Part shown: in pieces, positions 55,575-64,000 of the stretch
Numbering within the stretch: position 1 is the first letter of the stretch
How the letters are laid out: each line of letters begins with the position of its first letter
Source: Piezodorus guildinii
Taxonomy: Eukaryota; Arthropoda; Insecta; Hemiptera; Pentatomidae
Assembly (NCBI GenBank): GCA_023052935.1
Contig: CM041294.1
Coordinates: forward strand, 152,893,399-152,957,398
Reading direction: 5' to 3'
DNA length: 64,000 nt
The notes under the pieces: model-generated
Seen by the model: the letters and a program-made list of their open reading frames with translations, nothing else
Told to the model about the DNA's origin: nothing
Database searches by the model: none
Translations under genes and position numbers: made by a program

Positions 55575-56372
55575 ATTAATTACAAAAAGTTTCGATAGAA
55601 ACATGTGTTTTATTAAATAATGTGTTTAATATTTTAATATATAATATTTTTATCCACAACAATCAGTTAGTTTTATCTACTTTTCATCACATTCCATTAG
55701 TTTTTACAATTCCGTGAATTAGATAATATTTTTTTTTAAATATTTAGCTTACCAAAGGTATATTATACATCTATATTTATTATTATTCTTATGTTCAAAA
55801 TCACAAAAATTGCATAAAAACATATTTTCGCACTTTTCTCCTATCGTTGTTAATCGAAATTCGCCCAACCTGCGTATTTAGCCGTTATTTATAAATTATA
55901 ATAAGATTATAAGCTTATTTTTTTAAATCTAACTAATTAAAGGTACTTTGGAAGAGGAAAATTTAAAATATCTCCATTTAAGCCCTGTCAGACTATTTCA
56001 ATCAGAAAACTTACATGATATTAAAACCTTTTAATTTACATCAATTAAGTAAATTTAATCAAAATCATAAGAGCCGTACTTGAGAAAATCTAAAAAAAAA
56101 AAAAGAACTAAAGTTCATGGTATAAAGTAGTTCTTCTGGTAAGCTGAATTTGATGGAAAGTTGCTGTATCATCCCGGGCGTGTAGTTGTCTTAAATTTGA
56201 AATTTCAGTTTCGTACGACTATTTGTTTTTGCGGTAGACATTTTTTGCGGGACTTGGTTATTTGGACTTAAATGATCCTAAAACGTGTATTTTTGTTGGA
56301 AACTGGAATTCGAAATTTTCACGGCCACAATACTTTACTATGTATTCCATATATTGTTAAGTTGGAGTAAAA
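55575..56372 (+). repeat. Repeat X, diverged copy in tandem with the previous one
   Basis: AAACATGTGTTTTATTAAAT, ATCAGTTAGTTTTATCTAC, CCCTGTCAGACTATTTCAAT and GGACTTGGTTATTTGGACTT in X order, clearly older than its neighbour. Confidence 0.75.
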
Positions 56373-57024
56373 ATATAATATATTATTAACATCTGTATAG
56401 TTCTGTTATTTCCATCAACTCCAAATATGAAATCTGTCAAGTTTATTGGAAACTGAGATATATTTCATTAATGGTGTTCGCCCGTATCAATCATTCTCTC
56501 CCTCACAAACACATTTTCCGCCTAGATAAATAAATGAAATATTTTCCATGGATGAGAGGGCTTGAGAAGAGGATGAAAAGATGGTATCAAAGACGGCCTA
56601 ATAACTCCTGGAGGAATTGCATCCTTCAAATATTGGACAATGAATTATCGGACCCTTCGGACAGTGAATTATTGGACCTCAGAACCAATGAATTATTGGA
56701 CCATCTGGCCAATAAAAGAAAAGTCCCCCCTCACCAAAGTCCCCTATCGCCCCCCCCCTATTATCGCCCCCGACGAAAGGACTTATTAAAAGTTCTTTCC
56801 TTCCTCTTTTTATATTAGCCGTAGTTTTATTTCCCTCTTCTACCTCTCGCAGCTGATCATTTAAACCTACCCGTTTCAACTTTAATGTGTCGAATACCTC
56901 CTTGAATAGGCCATTGATCAGAGAACTTTAAGAAGGTTTTCTCTCTACGGGAATAAATCAAGTAGATTATAGCTACTGAAATGAGGTTCTCAAAAGAAAA
57001 TAATATAGTGTAAGTCTATCACAA
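56373..57024. other. Unassigned, with a short imperfect tandem repeat
   Basis: At about 56630-56705 the unit GACAGTGAATTATTGGACC recurs about three times with changes. The 94-codon + frame over it looks repetitive and not recognised. No splice pair seen. Confidence 0.4.
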
Positions 57025-57240
57025 AAAAAGTCGCACGAAACCGAAAATTCATATTTAGGACAACTATAGGCCCGATATGTTACACTAACATTTTCACTAA
57101 AATCGACTGACCGACTGTGCTACATTATACCATCCATTTTTACTACTTTCTCAAAAACTGCTCTAACAATTTTAATTTAACTCGTTATATCGATGTAAAA
57201 TTTAATGGGCTTTAAACCGTGAAGATTGACATTCACTTTG
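57025..57240 (-). repeat. Repeat X fragment
   Basis: CGAAACCGAAAATTCATATT, TATATCGATGTAAAATTTAA and TGGGCTTTAA in reversed X order. Confidence 0.75.
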
Positions 57241-57365
57241 TTTGATTGTTTGCTTGTTTAATATATTTCATATTAAATTTATAACATTAAATTTCTGAAT
57301 GATTGTACAACACAACTGCTCCAGTGGAAATTGCTTTAGAAATAATATAAACTGAACACGATAAT

Positions 57366-57512
57366 AGGGGTACTCACTACGTTTGCTATAGCATGCTATT
57401 TGTGCTATTGTGCTAATCCGATCAATTTTATATAGGAAATAACTGTAGAAACTCGACGGGTTTAGCAAAATAACACAAATAGCATGCTATAGCAAACGTA
57501 GTGAGTACCCCT
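57366..57512. mobile_element. MITE with 38 base perfect inverted ends
   Basis: Left arm from GGGGTACTCACTACGTTTGC (57367-57404) and its exact reverse complement at 57474-57511, with 69 bases between. Flanks AAT and AAT may be a 3 bp duplication. Superfamily not assigned. The two arms are identical, so it is young. Confidence 0.8.
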
Positions 57513-57554
57513 AATATAATTTTTTAATTTAAAAATAATTTTCACACCAGCCAA

Positions 57555-57688
57555 TAAGATTAACAACCACAAACCCGGAAGATGACCCTAGAATTTTTTT
57601 AAACGGGGTGAAAAATCCTTGATTATGCCATCCTTTGGAGGGGGCGTAATAAAGTGGTCCCGAGCCTTTGCAATGTCTTTACTCGTTA
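57555..57688 (+). repeat. SINE family Z, left part, interrupted
   Basis: GAAAAATCCTTGATTATGCC, GTGGTCCCGAGCC and ACTCGTTA at 57681-57688. The SINE resumes at 58724 with ACTCGTTAAAGATCCCTATC, exactly where uninterrupted copies continue, so the site before insertion is known from the other copies. Confidence 0.85.
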
Positions 57689-57735
57689 TTGTAACTATAG
57701 CATAGCTGCAGAAATATTTTAGTTTTTGAAACACA

Positions 57736-58016
57736 TAAGATTAGGCCAATGTTGCTGTCATTTTTCCCAATGAAAGTAACAATCAATCCTTCTAGTTCCC
57801 TTTGGACCACCTGATAAGAAGTGTATAATGAAATGGTTATATTGTTATCGCTCATCCGAAATTTTTTCCCTTGAAACTGTGTCATTCCAAAAGTTGACAA
57901 TAATCCAGACCTCAATACAGTTTCAGGAATTTTCTGAGCACCAGCTTTGATAATAGGAATACCATCTCTGTCAGCTATTACAATACATCCCAGACCAACA
58001 ATCTTTGATATTAATC
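57736..58016 (-). pseudogene. LAMTOR3: LAMTOR3 (MP1)-like coding fragment
   Basis: LAMTOR3 is a roadblock-fold subunit of Ragulator, the late endosome/lysosome scaffold for Rag GTPases, mTORC1 and MEK-ERK. The minus strand reads SKIVGLGCIVIADRDGIPII, a short spacer, VLRSGLLSTFGMTQFQGKK, then ISLYTSYQVVQRELEGLIV and SNIGLIL. These line up in order with the family (GLH-IVVSDRDG; LRPGFLSTF; YYNTYQVVQ; NTGLI). The frame is open over this stretch and has no introns. The N-terminus runs into the palindrome and the C-terminal helix is replaced by the transposon end, so it is truncated at both ends. It is either a captured gene piece or a decayed retrocopy that was later invaded. The intact host LAMTOR3 is not in the window. 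Family likeness is good; a functional role is not supported. Confidence 0.75.
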
Positions 58017-58019
58017 CAT

Positions 58020-58722
58020 TTGTGACTAAAGGTAATATAATTTGTAGTATACTTGAAACAAAAACACTTCTTTATTGATATAATTAAACGTTATAACAAG
58101 ATTAATAGGTAATTGCAAGGAGGTTTTAAGATACAATCGACATTGGATTTCAACAATAGTTACAATAGTCCTCCCACGCTAATTCGGCCAACCACGAAGT
58201 CGTTCATATACTTCGGTGGGCGAGTTTGGCGCCTTGATCTTCTAAGTTCAGGAGCTTGATCTTCTTTTAATCCTCCGAGATTTGGAGCTTAAATTTCGTC
58301 CGCAGCAGTAGGGTCTGTCGTGTCCTTCTTGCGGATGGGCTGGCGCAGGTTGAGGAGGATATTAATTGTTTTGAGAGGCATCTTCTTTCGGATCGGTGAT
58401 TTCCTCGTGGGGCAAGTGTGACACGATAGACCCTACTGTTGCGGACGAAATTAAAGCTCCAAATCTCGGAGGATTAAGAGAAGATCAAGCTCCTGAACTT
58501 ATAAGATCAAGCCGCCAAACTCGCCCACCAAAGTATCTGAACGACTACGTGGTTGGCCGAATTAGCGTGGGAGGACTATTCTAACTATTGTTGAAATCCA
58601 ATGTCGATTGTATCTTTATACCTCCTTGCAATAACCTGTTAATATTGTTATAACATTTAATTATATCAATAAAGAAGTGTTTTCGTTTCAAGTATACTAC
58701 AAATTATTACCTTTAGTCACAA
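58020..58722. repeat. 703-base palindrome of an LTR-element end
   Basis: Arms 58020-58324 and 58420-58722 are reverse complements with about 5 to 8 percent difference, around a 95 base loop. Each arm reads towards its outer end as: polyprotein C-terminus, stop, ~110 base tail with AATAAA, then AAGTATACTACA, where an LTR could end (TGTAGTATAC in reverse). A further ~25 bases also mirrored follow, up to the terminal CTTTAGTCACAA. The inversion thus runs past the possible LTR end. Confidence 0.75.
58396..58584 (+). pseudogene. LTR-retroelement polyprotein C-terminus (right arm)
   Basis: PNLGGLREDQAPELIRSSRQ then TRPPKYLNDYVVGRISVGGL and stop. The RRSxRxxRPPKYLxDYV block is typical of the last residues of LTR-element pol proteins. 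The left arm encodes the same with RRSRRQ, closer to the usual form. Only the last ~50 residues exist. Clade not certain (Copia or BEL). Confidence 0.55.
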
Positions 58723-58723
58723 C

Positions 58724-58830
58724 ACTCGTTAAAGATCCCTATCCTGAATAGGCACAATTTAGAACTTCAACTAGCCTGATTGACCACATCAACATAAAAC
58801 GCCGTTAAATGAATAAAGATACAGATTACC
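58724..58830 (+). repeat. SINE family Z, right part
   Basis: ACTCGTTAAAGATCCCTATC to GCCGTTAAATGAATAAAG, completing the SINE begun at 57555. Confidence 0.85.
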
Positions 58831-59436
58831 AACCAGTGTATGAGTTGATATGTTACAAATATGGATGGCATATTTATAAATATGCATGAAGGACAGTAAA
58901 CACTCGATGGCACCCAGTCCTGTCGTGGATTCATTCAATTTACATCCATATGAACTGTTAATGGGGAAGGTCCTTCATCCAAACTCCCCTTCGTTCTACT
59001 GTATGCCCTGGCATCAGTTTTGTGCCGTGTCATTTATCAGTGTGTTAGAGTGTCTTTGTAGTTTGACGTGGAATCGTATGTGTTCATTAGCAGGTGGCAT
59101 TTAGAAGTTAATGAGTAAGGTTAGTTTGGTTGGTTTTTAAAATTTTAATGGCACAAAACATCACGGTCCAGATATATTCATTTGAGATCAATTTAAGATA
59201 AATAGTATAAGTTAAAAGATATATTCATTAAAAGATATTATAATATATGTATAATTCTACTTAATATAAATGAATGTTAGATAATATTCAAGAGAAAAGA
59301 ATAAATAAACAAATAAAAAATAAATAAATAAAATAATAATAAAAAATAAAGATAAAACACAAGTAAATAAAATAGATAATTACAAAAATAAGTAAAATCA
59401 AATATAATAGAAAAAAAATAATAATAAATAAATTTA

Positions 59437-59439
<3 letters not shown>
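58831..59439. other. No gene seen
   Basis: A 72-codon + frame at 58886-59104 has mixed composition but no recognised domain. After 59270 the sequence is A-rich, perhaps the 3' UTR of the minus-strand LINE at 59500-59830. Confidence 0.4.

Positions 59440-59480
<41 letters not shown>
59440..59480. repeat. (TA)n tract
   Basis: About 40 bases of TA. Confidence 0.95.
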
Positions 59481-59483
<3 letters not shown>

Positions 59484-59499
59484 AAAATTTAAGTCAAGA

Positions 59500-59830
59500 G
59501 AAAACAATAGTAGTTCAAATAAGCTTGTAAAAATCCATTTGAGAGAGGAGACAAATTAATCCATCAATCCTTTTTCCCTTGTTTCCCAAAGCATCTGCGC
59601 GTTGCTTGGTATTCTAGTTTTGTTCAGCTGCCTGGTGTAGAAGGAACATTCTTCAAAAATATGAGCTAAAGTCAAGGTTCCCCTACAATGCTTGGGGTCA
59701 ATTCCTTTGATATTATGTGTCTATGCGTTAGCCGTGTGTGTTCGATTCTCAGGCGGGCCAGGACCACACTCCTCTCTACGGTCGGTGCGACTTGAGGTTT
59801 TCCAAGTATAAAAGTAGGAATTCTGATGAA
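59500..59830 (-). pseudogene. 3' end of an RNase H-type LINE
   Basis: Minus strand, with two frame changes: WKTSSRTDRREE, then VVLARLRIEHTRLTHRHIIS, then HCRGTLTLAHIFEECSFYTR and stop after KGLMD near 59557. RLRxxHTRLTH followed by the C-x-LTxxHIxxEC block is the classical C-terminal part of RNase H-bearing LINEs. Same family as 30830-31010. Confidence 0.75.
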
Positions 59831-59833
59831 ACG

Positions 59834-61798
59834 AAATTGCCAAGACATATTCGCCTCTTACTATTGAAAAACGCCGAGCAAGAGCGAAGTGGCATAGAAC
59901 GAGATATCCATCAGACAAAACCCACTACAACAAACTGACTAACAACCTTAAGACAGAAATACAGAAGTTCAAAATTTTGAACTTTCAGGACTTTACAGAA
60001 CACCTAACAACTTCAGACAAATCATTATGGATCACCACTACAAAACTACTAAAATACAAAAGCTTCAATCATCCACTTCTCACTGACTCCAAGACCTGGA
60101 CACGCTCCGACGAGGACAAATCTCAAACATTCGGTGAACACCTTTCCAGAACGTTTGATCCTCACCCTGATCTCCTTAACCCAATCCACATTGAACATGT
60201 TGAAGCAGAACTAACTGTTCCTCTCCAAATGTCCCTTCCTCCCAAGGCGTTTCACCCATCTGAAATCCTTTACATCATTAATAAATCACCATCCAAAAAA
60301 GCTGCTGGCCATGATCTTATTACATTTCACATCCTAAAACAACTCCCTCGCAAAGCTATCCTCTTCCTCCCCTACATATACAATGCCACACTCCGCTCTA
60401 CCTATTTTCCCGACGCCTGGAAACATTCTATCATCAAAATGATACCAAAACCCAAGAAGCCAATAGAAAGCCCATCGTCCTATCGTCCTATTTCTCTTCT
60501 ACCCATTATTGGAAAAATTCTAGAAAAACTCATCCTAAAACGCCTATATCCCATCCTTGATTCAAATAATGTGATTCCTGACCACCAGTTTGGATTTCGG
60601 TCATCTCATTCAACTATACAACAGTGCCATCGTGTGGTGGATGTAATATCTTCCACATTGGAACGCGGAATGTACTGCACTGGAGCCTTTCTTGATGTAG
60701 AACAGGCTTTTGATAGAGTTTGGCATCCAGGACTGCTTTACAAACTTCGCCAATTCCTCACCCCAACGTATTTCCTATTAATTCGCACCTACCTAACTGA
60801 TAGAACCTTTCAAGTTCAACATAATCTCTCCTACTCGTCCGTATTCATCCAATCAGCCGTTGTACCTCAAGGTAGTATCCTGGGTCCGATCCTTTATACA
60901 GTATATACAGCTGACATTCCTATCCAACCTAGCACTATCCTTACTACCTACGCTGATGACACATGTGTGTTATCTGTGAATAATGATCCTGTTGTTGCAT
61001 CCCGAATCCTGCAGAACCATCTATAAGCCATCGAAAAATGGTGTCAGAACTGGAGAATTAAAATAAATCCTAATAAATCCTATCAAATAACCTTCACTCT
61101 ACGTCGTAAACCTATGACTTCCTGCCCCACCGTACCTTTAACAATATCTTACTTACTCCTGTTGAACAGATCCGGTACTTAGGACTAAACCTAGACAAAC
61201 GCCTCACATGGAACCCTCATACTAGACTGAAACGACAGGAAACTGCGCGTAGATACCGATTACTACAACACTTACTCGACAAACGCTCAAAACTTCTTAT
61301 TTACTACATACGACTCATTTATATAACCATTATAAGGCCTATGTGGAACTACGGCATTGAGTTATGGGGGTCCACTAAGCCATCAAACTCCTCTCGCATC
61401 CAATCCCTGCTATCCAAAATCCTTCGAAAAATCCTTAATGCTCCATACTTTGTTACAAATAAAATTATCCACAAAGACCTAAATATCCCATTAGTTGAAG
61501 ACTTAGCCCGATCCAGATATACATCCTTACATTCCAAACTTCCTGCCCACTCAAACCCGCTTATCCGTGACCTTTTCTCAACATCTATTCCTGACAATCC
61601 ACCGAGGCGACTTAAAAGAAGATGGCCAAGAGACCTCTTATCGTAAATTGGACATTGGAGTTCTACCAATGGGTAGTTTCTTCACAGGACAATCATGTGT
61701 CTTAATCTCATATCTATCCCATTTACTTGATGTATTGTATAAATACAGTTGTAAATTTCCTTAAATAAATAATTAAAACAAAAAAAAAAAAAAAAAAA
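59834..61798 (+). pseudogene. Jockey-type LINE, 5'-truncated copy (J2), in the intron
   Basis: Aligns with ORF2 of J1 from residue ~297 to the end, with the 3' UTR and a poly-A tail of about 20 (61779-61798). The reverse transcriptase keeps AFLDVEQAFDRVWH and YADDTCVLS. One TAA stop at 61024-61026 and one lost base near 61135 break the frame. It resumes as WNYGIELWGSTKPSNSSRIQ and ends PRRLKRRWPRDLLS. Endonuclease absent. The tail ends only 36 bases from the splice donor of the winged-helix-like gene, in sense opposite to that gene. Confidence 0.9.
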
Positions 61799-61833
61799 AT
61801 CATTGAGATTTAGAAAAATAACCTGTAACTCAC

Positions 61834-62118
61834 CTCTTGTTCCTTAATCTCTTCCGACGTTTGCTTCCCTAAGATTTCATCAACGATCTCTTGCTCCGTG
61901 ATCCAGTCATAACCATCGTACATCATGGAAGCCAAAGCCTCCATGATGTCTTCCAGGAGCTCCCTCATCTTGTCGTCCGGAGGAGCATTCACCTGCTTTT
62001 TATACTGCAACCTTTTACTTCTTTCTTTCGTTTGCTGCCTGACGGTGTTTCTCCGTGTTCTGAGAGCGGTTGGTCTTCTGAATAATGGCTTAGACCTACT
62101 TTTGGCAAGGCACAACAT
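61834..62118 (-). CDS. First coding exon of an unnamed gene: basic N-terminus and winged-helix-like start
   Basis: ATG at 62116-62118, with an in-frame stop 24 bases upstream. 95 codons end exactly at a GTGAGT donor (61828-61833), phase 0. The first ~50 residues are basic (MLCLAKSRSKPLFRRPTALR, then RRNTVRQQTKERSKRLQYKK). MRELLEDIMEALASMMYDGY and DWITEQEIVDEILGKQTSEE follow, two helices separated by a tryptophan-containing turn, as in winged-helix domains. The last exon supplies the third helix and wing. Expected protein about 160 residues, likely nuclear. I do not recognise a named family. It resembles the small insect winged-helix proteins with basic tails and, by layout only, linker histones. 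The clean splice donor, the matching phase with 51646 and the AATAAA support a real gene; expression is not shown. Confidence 0.65.
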
Positions 62119-62139
62119 CGTTCCGGACTTTCTTTTGCT

Positions 62140-62559
62140 TTAGGTGTCAGACGGTTAAAGTACATCGTTCGTCGAATGTTGCTTAACTTGATAAGGTATA
62201 TGAGTCAAGACATATTCTGGTCTTCAGTGTTAATTGAAATATCCGCTAGTGATTTATAAAAATAAAAAAAAAATTGAAAGAATGTTGTAATGTTCTAATC
62301 CTAACCTAATTATAACCATAGAAGTGAATGCTCGCCCAAAAATATTGACAAAATAAATCGTTTGGTGATATTTTTATGAATGAAATACAACAAAATCTAA
62401 ATTATAATCATCAAAATTTTAAAATTAAGTTATTATAAAAGTAAAATATATTTCTGGTATGAATTTTATACATAAGATTTTTAACTTTTATTAATCATGT
62501 GAAATAAAATTTGATTCATAATTTGTTCCAACATTAGTCTTTAGCCGGCCTAAACCAGT
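62140..62559 (-). other. Upstream region of the winged-helix-like gene
   Basis: 5' UTR and promoter are expected here. No TATA box at a convincing distance was seen. AT-rich beyond 62240. Confidence 0.4.
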
Positions 62560-62898
62560 CAGAGAAACCGTGGTAGTTTTTCTCTTCTATATTTCATAAG
62601 TTATTTCAAATGCCACCAGTAAGCTGCCATATCATATGCAGAACATGTTTTTAGTTCCAACTAATAATTCTTTTCTTATGATCGGGAAAAAAAAAATTAT
62701 ATAAAAATATATTTCTGCCCTTTGTCGTTCAGTTGGTTATCAAACTCTTTCATTTTGTTAATTTACCGGTTTTATATCGATGATAACTTAAAAGAATGGT
62801 TAATTATCACTAATTAATAAAATTGAAAATACTTTGAAAGAAGAAATTTTATAAAATTTCAATTTAAGCCTACAGTATTTCTATCTATAGAAAACCTA
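62560..62898 (+). repeat. Repeat X, left part of a copy split by a LINE
   Basis: Diverged X order, ending TTCAATTTAAGCC and AGAAAACCTA (62889-62898), the left copy of the LINE's target duplication. Confidence 0.6.
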
Positions 62899-63899
62899 TC
62901 TATCTATACTATGGCCCTGCAGTCCCTGTAGGGCCTTGGCCTCTGATATTATTCTCTTACAATCGTCTCTGCTAGCCGTATCTCCTCACACCACACCGAC
63001 CACAGGTCCGCCTCCACATCCTTCAGCCATCTCAAACGTGGTTTTCCTTGCATTCGCCTTCCTTCTGGCAATTGGTATAGGAGTCTTTTTGGAAGACGAT
63101 GTTCTGGAATTCTTTCTACTTGGCCAAGCCACCGTATTCTTGCGATCTTAATGAATGTTACTCTGCCTGGTTCACCATACATTTCATTAATTCTTGATTT
63201 TTCCTGGATCGCCATTCGTTAATTGGCTCATATATTCTAAGCACCTTTCTCTCCCATACTCTAATGATTTTTTCATGTTCCTGGGTTAAGAACCACGTTT
63301 CGCTGTCATACGTCATCACCGTTCTTACAATTGTCCGGTATATTATTAATTTGGCTTTATGAGAGAGGTTTCTAAACTGGAGTAACATTATGCATACATC
63401 TACTACTATCATACATACTATAAACGAAGTGCATCCAGCTGCCAGCCTTGCTGTATTCTTTTTTTATATTATTCTTTGTATAACAGATCCTAGATACTCT
63501 GACCACACACCAAAAGGTAAGGGCTCTCCCGTCTGTATCTTCTAGAGGATCTCATGTAGTTGGTATTTTCTGCATTGATCTCCAGACCGAGATCACTCAC
63601 CGCTTCCTGAAACTCCTGAAAGCACCAGATAACGATGAAAAGGTTCTGCCCGTGATAACGACATCATCCGCATTTTCCATATGCTGCGTTAGTCTGTTCA
63701 TTGCTGTACCTCCAGGGTTTGTTCTGATGGATTTCGCCGCCATTCCCAGGCCTAAATTGAACAGCGTTGGAGACTGTGAATCGCCCTGCCTTATGCCATT
63801 AGCCATATCAAATTCTCTGGATAAGTCGTCCTGAATCTTCACACGACATTTAGTGCAGGACAAAGTCATTTTCACTCCTAATGCTTGCAAATTTGTAAA
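62899..63899 (-). mobile_element. LINE with reverse transcriptase remnant and 10 bp duplication
   Basis: AGAAAACCTA at 62889-62898 and 63900-63909 flanks it. Minus strand from 63890: SREFDMANGIRQGDSQSPTL (reverse transcriptase block), MENADDVVITGRTFSSLSGA (YADD box with Y changed to N), NLSHKAKLIIYRTIVRTVMT, WERKVLRIYEPINEW, and the C-terminal EPGRVTFIKIARIRWLGQVE with RLPKRLLY. 3' UTR GAGGCCAAGGCCCTACAGGG and an (ATAG)n-like tail. Frame changes break it into pieces. RTE- or CR1-like clade, 5'-truncated. Confidence 0.8.
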
Positions 63900-64000
63900 A
63901 GAAAACCTACATAAAATTAAAACTCATAGATTTTGTTCAATAAAAATGTTTTTCTTAATATACTTTCTATACACTTGGGTTTTTCACAATTTTTTATTAT
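63900..64000 (+). repeat. Repeat X, right part of the split copy
   Basis: AGAAAACCTACATAAAATTA continues the X order (usually GAAACCTACATGATATTAAA). It decays towards the window end. Confidence 0.5.

Larger units (their letters stand above)
57689..58723. mobile_element. Composite insertion carrying a LAMTOR3 piece, with 8 bp duplication
   Basis: 1035 bases flanked by ACTCGTTA (57681-57688 and 58724-58731). The SINE family Z consensus gives the empty site. The ends are weak inverted repeats: TTGTAACTATAG at the left and CTTTAGTCACAA(C) at the right. Inside are a LAMTOR3-like coding piece on the minus strand (57736-58016) and a 703-base palindrome (arms 58020-58324 and 58420-58722). The palindrome carries the end of an LTR-type polyprotein in each arm. 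The TTGTGACTAAAG motif also stands at 58020, at the junction of the gene piece and palindrome. An 8 bp duplication suits hAT- or P-like transposition. The termini do not match a superfamily that I know. Confidence 0.7.
51647..61833 (-). other. 10.2 kb intron of the winged-helix-like gene
   Basis: Donor GTGAGT (61828-61833 on the minus strand) and acceptor CAG (51647-51649). The reading phase is kept across it. It contains repeat X copies, the LAMTOR3-bearing composite, a MITE, SINE Z and a truncated jockey, listed separately. Further small exons inside it cannot be excluded. Confidence 0.55.

Noticed and set aside
56534..56818. 94-codon + frame with SELLDL/NELLDHL repeats
   Set aside because: The pattern comes from a short imperfect tandem DNA repeat. 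There are no splice sites, no family match and no codon bias.
58080..58690. Two separate genes on opposite strands in the palindrome
   Set aside because: They are the same LTR-element end in inverted copy, not two genes.
10997..59480. CRISPR-like or regularly spaced repeat arrays
   Set aside because: The recurring TA tracts and X copies are dispersed, with no spacer-repeat regularity.
1..64000. Integrated virus or bacterial DNA
   Set aside because: No capsid, polymerase or bacterial gene signature was seen. All retro-type proteins fit LINEs or a short LTR-element tail.

Overview
This is a repeat-rich, AT-rich window from an animal nuclear genome, most likely an insect. The evidence is an exon that reads as an insect-type nicotinic acetylcholine receptor alpha subunit, GT-AG splice sites, and a transposon set typical of arthropods: jockey, RTE-like and endonuclease-type non-LTR elements, mariner, Helitron, Penelope-like elements and tRNA-derived SINEs. 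I lean weakly towards Hemiptera but cannot prove the order. There are no operons, and nearly all the sequence is mobile DNA at different stages of decay.

Host genes. (1) On the + strand at 4211-4350 is one exon of an nAChR alpha subunit (alpha4-like), with a good acceptor and donor. No other exon of it was found, so the receptor gene must have very large introns. (2) On the - strand an unnamed two-exon gene runs from 62118 to about 51392. Exon 1 (61834-62118) and the last exon (51646 to 51447 or 51398) join in phase across a 10.2 kb intron. The protein has a basic N-terminus, a segment that looks like a winged helix, and a very basic tail that is reached only through a one-base frame change. 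(3) A piece of LAMTOR3 (MP1), a subunit of the Ragulator complex, lies inside a 1035 bp insertion at 57689-58723.

Layout. 1-3600: a hammerhead-bearing Penelope-like foldback element (114-1629) inserted in a very common ~0.9 kb repeat, here called X, plus a second Penelope-like end. 3.6-5.9 kb: receptor exon and intron. 5.9-8.2 kb: a jockey copy broken by a mariner-derived palindrome and by an RTE-like LINE. 8.2-23.4 kb: SINEs, mariners, degraded jockey, an R2/R4-type LINE tail and Penelope-like fragments beside (TA)n tracts. 23479-28583: a nearly intact jockey element with a target-site duplication. 28.6-51 kb: mixed LINE tails, a Helitron remnant, a second RTE copy with a 17 bp duplication, MITEs inside SINEs, and many X copies. 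51.4-62.1 kb: the winged-helix-like gene, whose intron holds X copies, the LAMTOR3-bearing composite and a truncated jockey. 62.9-63.9 kb: a LINE with a 10 bp duplication, inserted in another X copy.

The most interesting points are: the LAMTOR3-bearing composite with an 8 bp duplication inside a SINE; the winged-helix/polybasic gene; two palindromic elements (mariner-derived and the LTR-like one) whose inverted arms run past an element end into flanking DNA; and the Penelope-like family with hammerhead cores, an inverted terminal repeat and a one-sided extension.
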